Positions 33,355 to 37,689 of a stretch of DNA of 37,689 bases are shown piece by piece. The stretch comes from Putridiphycobacter roseus (lineage in GTDB: Bacteria; Bacteroidota; Bacteroidia; Flavobacteriales_D; Crocinitomicaceae). Every line of letters begins with the position of its first letter. Position 1 is the first letter of the stretch. The notes under the pieces are model-generated. The model saw nothing but the letters and a program-made list of their open reading frames with translations. It was not told the origin of the DNA and made no database searches. The stretch covers positions 1 to 37,689 of the forward strand of contig NZ_QKSB01000018.1 of NCBI RefSeq assembly GCF_003234935.1, written 5' to 3'. Position numbers and translations under genes: made by a program.

Positions 33355-34707
33355 TTAATTGTATAACATAAACGCAATCATAAAATAAACACTTAGTCCT
33401 AATATATCGTTTGTTGTGGTGACAAAAGGACCAGTAGCTAAGGCAGGATCAATTTTTAATTTATTTAAGATAAGGGGGAACAGAGTGCCAAATATTGCTG
33501 CGATAATTACAACAATGAAAATGGATATACCAATGGTAATCCCCATAATAATATCCGTATTGGTGAAAAAGTTAAATAAAAAAATTAAAATACCACAAAT
33601 CAATCCAATCAAGACCCCAACTAATAATTCTTTTAAAATTCGTTTAAATATTCCTTTAAACATAAACTCTTTACTCGCTAAGCCTTGAACTACAATCGCA
33701 GAGGATTGTACTCCCACATTTCCACCTGTCGCAGTGATCAATGGAATAAAAAATGCCAAAACCGGATTTATTTGAATATCTGCTTCATAATTCTGTAAAA
33801 TTAATGAACTTAAAACACCTCCTAATAATCCTATCAAAATCCAAGGTAACCTAGACTTAGTATTCTTAAACACACTGGCAGTAGCCTCTACATTATCCGT
33901 AATACCAGAAGCCAATTGATAATCTTTTTCTGCTTCCTCCTGCATCACATCAACAACATCATCAATAGTTATTCTTCCTACTAATTTATTTTGATAATCT
34001 ACCACAGGTATAGCTATCAAATCGTAGCGCTTCATGATATCCGCAACATCTTCCTTATGAGAGTTTGTTTTTACATATTTAATATTATTGCTTTGATACA
34101 GTTCACTAATTAAGGAAGTTGGCTTAGCAAATAATAGACGTTTTAATGACAATACACCTAGTAATACATCCGATTCGTCTACTACATAAATTGAATATAC
34201 TTTTTCAACTTCCTCAGCTTGTTTTCTTAACTCAATGATACAGCGCTTAACGGTAAAAGAAGAACGTACTTGTACAAATTCAGACTGCATCAAACCACCG
34301 GCAGAATCTTCATCATACCTTAATAAGTCAATCACTTCAGAAGCATGCTCTTTATCTTCCATTTTAGAGATAACTTCATCTTTCCTTTGCTCTGATAGCT
34401 CTCCCAATAAATCAGCAGCATCATCAGAATCTAGTTGATCTACTTGTTCCGCTATTTCCTTTGGAGAAAATAATTCTAATAACTTTTCTCGAATGTCTTC
34501 ATCTAACTCAACTAAAGTCTGTGCAGCTTGTTCCTCATCCAAATAGTCAAAAAGATGCTTCCCTTCATCTAGTCCTAAATGCTTCACTATATCAGCAATA
34601 TCAGCTGGATGTAATTCAAATATTTGCGCCTTGATAAAAACAATATTGTTTTCCTCCAACGCAGATTGGATATCTTCAATAAAACTTTTTGTCAATTCAA
34701 ATTTCAC
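33355..34707 (-). CDS. mgtE: Magnesium transporter MgtE
   Basis: Inner-membrane Mg2+ channel. 450 residues, the same length as the well-studied Thermus protein. The N-terminal helical MgtE_N domain (about 18-120) is followed by two CBS domains (about 137-258) that sense cytoplasmic Mg2+, then the five-helix pore domain (about 288-450). The conserved GGNVGVQSS is at 328-336. DPALATGPFVTTTNDILGLS (420-439) contains the pore aspartate D434. The start is GTG at 34707, supported by a promoter with -7 box 34720-34727 and -33 TTTG. First gene of a two-gene unit. Confidence 0.97.
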   Translation of the reverse strand: MKFELTKSFIEDIQSALEENNIVFIKAQIFELHPADIADIVKHLGLDEGKHLFDYLDEEQAAQTLVELDEDIREKLLELFSPKEIAEQVDQLDSDDAADLLGELSEQRKDEVISKMEDKEHASEVIDLLRYDEDSAGGLMQSEFVQVRSSFTVKRCIIELRKQAEEVEKVYSIYVVDESDVLLGVLSLKRLLFAKPTSLISELYQSNNIKYVKTNSHKEDVADIMKRYDLIAIPVVDYQNKLVGRITIDDVVDVMQEEAEKDYQLASGITDNVEATASVFKNTKSRLPWILIGLLGGVLSSLILQNYEADIQINPVLAFFIPLITATGGNVGVQSSAIVVQGLASKEFMFKGIFKRILKELLVGVLIGLICGILIFLFNFFTNTDIIMGITIGISIFIVVIIAAIFGTLFPLILNKLKIDPALATGPFVTTTNDILGLSVYFMIAFMLYN

Positions 34708-34719
34708 AGTCTTTTTTTA

Positions 34720-34753
34720 CAAAGGTAATGAGGTTTTATATAAAACCAACAAA
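34720..34753 (-). promoter_or_regulatory. -33/-7 promoter for mgtE
   Basis: On the minus strand TTTG (34753-34750), a 22-nt spacer and TACCTTTG (34727-34720), 12 nt before the GTG start. The -33 box lies in the tail of the stem-loop that follows the upstream gene. Confidence 0.6.
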
Positions 34754-34783
34754 GGCCATCACTTTATAGAAAATGATGGCCTT
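34752..34783 (-). terminator. Stem-loop terminator after the MBL-rhodanese gene
   Basis: A perfect 10-bp stem AAGGCCATCA/TGATGGCCTT (34752-34761 with 34774-34783) and a 12-nt loop. On the minus strand it stands 20 nt after the stop and is followed by a T-rich but broken tail (TGTTGGTTTT), so termination may be incomplete. Confidence 0.7.
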
Positions 34784-34803
34784 AACTTAAGATTAAATTA
34801 ATC

Positions 34804-36222
34804 CTATACTAAAGTAGAAGGACAAACAAATTCCTTTCTATCTAATTTTGTTTTATTCTTAATACCGCCAAAACCTTCTTTAACGTCAATGATATGATGA
34901 ATACCCGCAGCCTTCGCAATAGATTCAAATATAACAGATCTATATCCTCCTGCACAGTGCACATAATATGTCTTGTCTTTATCTAAATTACTGATGTTTT
35001 CATTTAAATAATCTAAAGGTTCGTTTGTTGCATTAATTAAATGTTCTGAATCGTATTCCCCAGGTTTTCTAACATCAAGTACATTAATTTTACCGCCTTC
35101 TTTTTCCGAAATAGCTTCAAACTCTTCAGGTGAAATAGATTCAATAAAATCTGTTGCACCACCATTATCTTTCCATGTTTGTACACCACCTTTTAAATAA
35201 CCAATCGCATTATCATATCCAATTCTAGATAGACGCTTCACTGCTTCCTCTTCTTTTCCTTCTGGACATATCAGTATAATAGGTTGATTAATATCCTTTA
35301 TTAAAGCACCTACCCATGGCGCAAATTGACCATTCAAACCAATAAATATGGAACCTGCAATGTGCTCTTTGGTAAAATCAGCTTGACTTCTAACATCCAA
35401 AATTAAAACACCTTCTTTTTGTTTTTTACTCACAAAATCAAATATCAATGCTTCAGTACCTTGACTAATAATACTATCAAATTCAGGATTAACCCCCTTA
35501 TTCATCATTACATTTTTTGAGAAATATTGTGGTGGTTTACTTAAACCTGTTAAAACCTCTTTTACAAATTCAGCTTCGGTCATGTCAGCACGTAATGCAT
35601 AATTAACCTCCTTTTGATGTCCTAAAGTATCAAAAGTCTCTTTACTCATGTTCTTTCCACAAGCAGAACCAGCACCATGATTCGGATATACTATCACATC
35701 ATTAGGTAAAGGCATAATTTTATCCCTTAATGAATGAAATAAATGCTTTGCCAAATCTTTTTCAGTTAATTCTCCTTGTTTAACGGCTAAATCCGGTCGA
35801 CCTACATCCCCAATAAATAAAGTGTCTCCTGTAAAAATACATTGATCTTTTTTATTTTTATCTATTAACAAATAAGTGGATGATTCTAAAGTATGACCTG
35901 GAGTATGGAGTAATTTTATAATTCCATCTCCTACAGGAAACTCTTCATTATCCTTACCATTATAAAAATCAAAATCTCCTTTTGCGCCAGGACCAAAAAC
36001 AATTTGTGCCCCTGTTTTTTTTGCTAAGTCAACATGTCCAGAAACAAAATCTGCATGGAAATGTGTTAAAAATATATATTTTATTTTTACATGATCACGC
36101 TCTGCTCTTTCAAGATAGGGAGCCGTTTCTCTTAATGGATCTATAATCGCTGCTTCTCCATTGGAATGTATGTAATAGGCCGCTTCAGCCAGACAACTTG
36201 TGTAAATTTGTTCTACTTTCAT
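34804..36222 (-). CDS. MBL-fold persulfide dioxygenase with two rhodanese domains (CstB-like)
   Basis: A 472-residue three-domain protein of the CstB type, probably oxidising persulfides and sulfide-derived species to sulfite/thiosulfate in the cytoplasm. Metallo-beta-lactamase domain (1-210): THFHADFVSGH (53-63) with H54, H56 and D58; H110 in HTPGHT; D133 in TGDTLF; NHGAGSACG (181-189) with C188. First rhodanese domain (about 260-350) has C319 in LICPEG, not a standard active loop. Second rhodanese domain (about 365-460) has C423 in HCAGGYRS, an intact active loop. Full length. It has a -7 box at 36248-36255 and a stem-loop after it. Confidence 0.93.
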   Translation of the reverse strand: MKVEQIYTSCLAEAAYYIHSNGEAAIIDPLRETAPYLERAERDHVKIKYIFLTHFHADFVSGHVDLAKKTGAQIVFGPGAKGDFDFYNGKDNEEFPVGDGIIKLLHTPGHTLESSTYLLIDKNKKDQCIFTGDTLFIGDVGRPDLAVKQGELTEKDLAKHLFHSLRDKIMPLPNDVIVYPNHGAGSACGKNMSKETFDTLGHQKEVNYALRADMTEAEFVKEVLTGLSKPPQYFSKNVMMNKGVNPEFDSIISQGTEALIFDFVSKKQKEGVLILDVRSQADFTKEHIAGSIFIGLNGQFAPWVGALIKDINQPIILICPEGKEEEAVKRLSRIGYDNAIGYLKGGVQTWKDNGGATDFIESISPEEFEAISEKEGGKINVLDVRKPGEYDSEHLINATNEPLDYLNENISNLDKDKTYYVHCAGGYRSVIFESIAKAAGIHHIIDVKEGFGGIKNKTKLDRKEFVCPSTLV

Positions 36223-36247
36223 ATTAATGTAATTATTAATTCTAATA

Positions 36248-36255
36248 CAAAGTTA
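36248..36255 (-). promoter_or_regulatory. -7 promoter box for the MBL-rhodanese gene
   Basis: The minus strand reads TAACTTTG, a perfect TAnnTTTG, 25 nt before the ATG at 36222. No matching -33 box. Confidence 0.5.
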
Positions 36256-36337
36256 AAGTTTTTATTTACTAAAATTGTAACTTAAATTACATTAGCTTTA
36301 CTTTGTAGCATCATACAACAAATTTTAACTTTTAATT

Positions 36338-37585
36338 TTGAAAAAATACTACCCACTAAATACCAAGTTAGATCAACTTGAAATTATACAAAAATTATCA
36401 TTAGAAAAATTTTGTCTCTTAAATAATGGGGACAAAAATTTCATTCTTGGCTGGAACAATAATGTGAAAAATGATATTCAATACAATACTTATCAAGATA
36501 TTTCCAATTTGAAATTAGATAAAAACTACTGGTTTGGCTTTTTAACATACGACTTGAAAAATAAAACACTTCCGAAAACTAAATCCAAAAACTTAGATAT
36601 TCATCATTTTCCGGAAACTTTATTCTTTAAAGCAAGTAATGTTCTAATTAAAAAAAATAATCATATTTTATATTTTGGAGAAAATAAAGATTACCTCTCT
36701 TTAAAACATATTTTATCTACGAAAAAAATATTTCTTAAAAAGGAACAAATTCCTCAGAAAATAGAACTTAAGGCATCCACCTCTAAAAAAGATTATCTAA
36801 ATAATGTTACTAAAATAAAAGAACAAATACAAAAAGGTAATACCTATGAATTGAACTACTGCATTCAATACACAGCAAGCGAAATAAAAATTAATATATT
36901 AAAAACCTACAAAAAATTAATTCAAAAAACTAATGCGCCATTCTCATCCCTATTTTCGTACAATGAAATAAATATTCTTTCGGCATCCCCTGAAAGATTT
37001 TTACAAAAAAACAACCTTAACCTACTTAGTCAACCAATAAAAGGAACTGCTAAACGAGGGAAAACAATTAATGAAGATCAAGTAATAAAAAAAAACCTTC
37101 TTAACAACCAAAAAGAAATCTCTGAAAATGTAATGATAGTTGATTTAGTTAGAAATGACCTATCAAAAATTGCAGCTAAAAATAGTGTACAAGTTACGGA
37201 ACTTTGTAAGCTCTATACTTTTGAAACAGTTCATCAATTAATTTCTACAGTTCAAGCAAAATTAACTATAGATATAAATGTAAATTCAATTATTAAAGCA
37301 CTATTCCCTATGGGGTCAATGACAGGTGCTCCAAAAGTTGCTTCTACAAAAATAATTGATCTTATCGAAAACTTTAAACGAGGTGTATATTCAGGTTCGA
37401 TAGGCTTCATAGGTCCAAATAACTCATTTGATTTCAACGTGGTTATTCGTTCTATTCTTTACAATAACAAAATAAAGAACCTAAGCATATCCGTTGGCTC
37501 AGCCATTACAATTAAATCCATCAGTATTCAAGAATACCAAGAATGCTTACTTAAACTTAAAGCGATTGCTTCTGCGCTAGAATAA
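36338..37585 (+). CDS. pabB: Aminodeoxychorismate synthase component I
   Basis: Chorismate-using enzyme that makes 4-amino-4-deoxychorismate for p-aminobenzoate and folate. 415 residues. The C-terminal chorismate-binding domain (about 148-413) carries PIKGTAKRG (233-241), in which the lysine (PIKGT) is the PabB mark; TrpE has PIAGT. Also seen: ENVMIVDLVRNDLSKIA (263-279), MGSMTGAPK (325-333) and YSGSIGFIGP (351-360). The N-terminal part is short and divergent. No pabA (amidotransferase) or pabC lies in the window. The start is TTG at 36338; no ATG is available before conserved sequence. It is divergent from the MBL-rhodanese gene and is followed by a hairpin cut at the window end. Confidence 0.93.
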   Translation: MKKYYPLNTKLDQLEIIQKLSLEKFCLLNNGDKNFILGWNNNVKNDIQYNTYQDISNLKLDKNYWFGFLTYDLKNKTLPKTKSKNLDIHHFPETLFFKASNVLIKKNNHILYFGENKDYLSLKHILSTKKIFLKKEQIPQKIELKASTSKKDYLNNVTKIKEQIQKGNTYELNYCIQYTASEIKINILKTYKKLIQKTNAPFSSLFSYNEINILSASPERFLQKNNLNLLSQPIKGTAKRGKTINEDQVIKKNLLNNQKEISENVMIVDLVRNDLSKIAAKNSVQVTELCKLYTFETVHQLISTVQAKLTIDINVNSIIKALFPMGSMTGAPKVASTKIIDLIENFKRGVYSGSIGFIGPNNSFDFNVVIRSILYNNKIKNLSISVGSAITIKSISIQEYQECLLKLKAIASALE

Positions 37586-37661
37586 TATTTGTAACTGCTA
37601 CTTTTTTCCTTTAATACATATTCCTATCAAAGAAATAGATTTAAATAATAAATTTATGGCA

Positions 37662-37689
37662 AAAAAAAAGCCTCATTAGATTAACTAAT
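37662..37689. terminator. Left part of a terminator hairpin, cut by window end
   Basis: An A-run, GCCTCATTAG (37670-37679), a loop ATTAA, and then CTAAT, which begins the complementary arm. The rest would be expected just outside the window. It is probably the terminator of pabB and perhaps of a convergent gene. Confidence 0.6.

Noticed and set aside
37656..37679. Short open frame ATG GCA AAA ... TAG at the right edge
   Set aside because: Seven codons made of the A-run and stem of the terminator.
1..37689. CRISPR arrays, tRNA or rRNA genes, riboswitches, prophage
   Set aside because: No regularly spaced repeats, no tRNA-like T-loop with cloverleaf arms, and no phage or integrase genes were seen by eye.

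Overview
The window looks like chromosomal DNA of a Bacteroidota bacterium, most likely of the order Flavobacteriales. It is AT-rich. Reading frames are often preceded by the Bacteroidota -7 promoter box TAnnTTTG rather than by a Shine-Dalgarno sequence. The gene content is typical of the group: OmpA with TSP3-type repeats, a TonB-dependent receptor with a carboxypeptidase-like N-terminal domain, S46 dipeptidyl-peptidase, DUF4301, DUF4159, a SiaC-family protein and a guaB-PpiC-SurA cluster. No rRNA, tRNA, CRISPR array or prophage was seen. The only mobile DNA is the end of a probable IS3-family element at the left edge.

Layout. 1-79: end of an IS with the first 12 codons of a transposase on the minus strand. 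88-6547: alaS (minus) diverging from an M23 endopeptidase, ompA with its own terminator, then tilS. 6590-12917: TonB-dependent receptor, a convergent SAM methyltransferase, DUF4301 protein and an unrecognised anchored 460-residue protein. 12925-17463 (minus): an S46 peptidase resembling DPP11, then a SiaC-like protein, a small membrane protein and a membrane-anchored papain-like peptidase; the last three form a tight unit. 17571-20494: a DUF4442 hotdog protein facing a coupled operon GT4-thioesterase-GT9. 20536-23372: rsmE-DUF4159-helical membrane protein-lipoprotein operon with overlapping genes. 23380-26227: small lipoprotein, recF-DUF721 pair, stand-alone HsdR N-terminal-like nuclease domain, carboxypeptidase-like domain protein. 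26361-32081: guaB followed by three PpiC/SurA-type periplasmic folding factors and a strong terminator. 32114-37585: a 57-residue lipoprotein, mgtE plus a D-2-hydroxyacid dehydrogenase, a CstB-like persulfide dioxygenase/rhodanese, and pabB.

How the genes fit together. Most are housekeeping: translation (alaS, tilS, rsmE), replication and repair (recF, DUF721), GTP synthesis (guaB), folate (pabB), Mg2+ uptake (mgtE) and sulfide detoxification. A second theme is the envelope: outer-membrane proteins, periplasmic chaperones, glycan glycosyltransferases, cell-wall endopeptidase and secreted peptidases. I found no clear defence island or obviously new multi-gene system. The best candidate for an undescribed module is the SiaC-like/small membrane protein/membrane-anchored C1 peptidase unit. 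Other points worth a look are the thioesterase embedded between two glycosyltransferases, the lone HsdR-N nuclease domain, three genes whose -7 box lies exactly 6 nt before the start codon (possible leaderless mRNAs), and the 57-residue lipoprotein with a perfect TTTG-N19-TAnnTTTG promoter.
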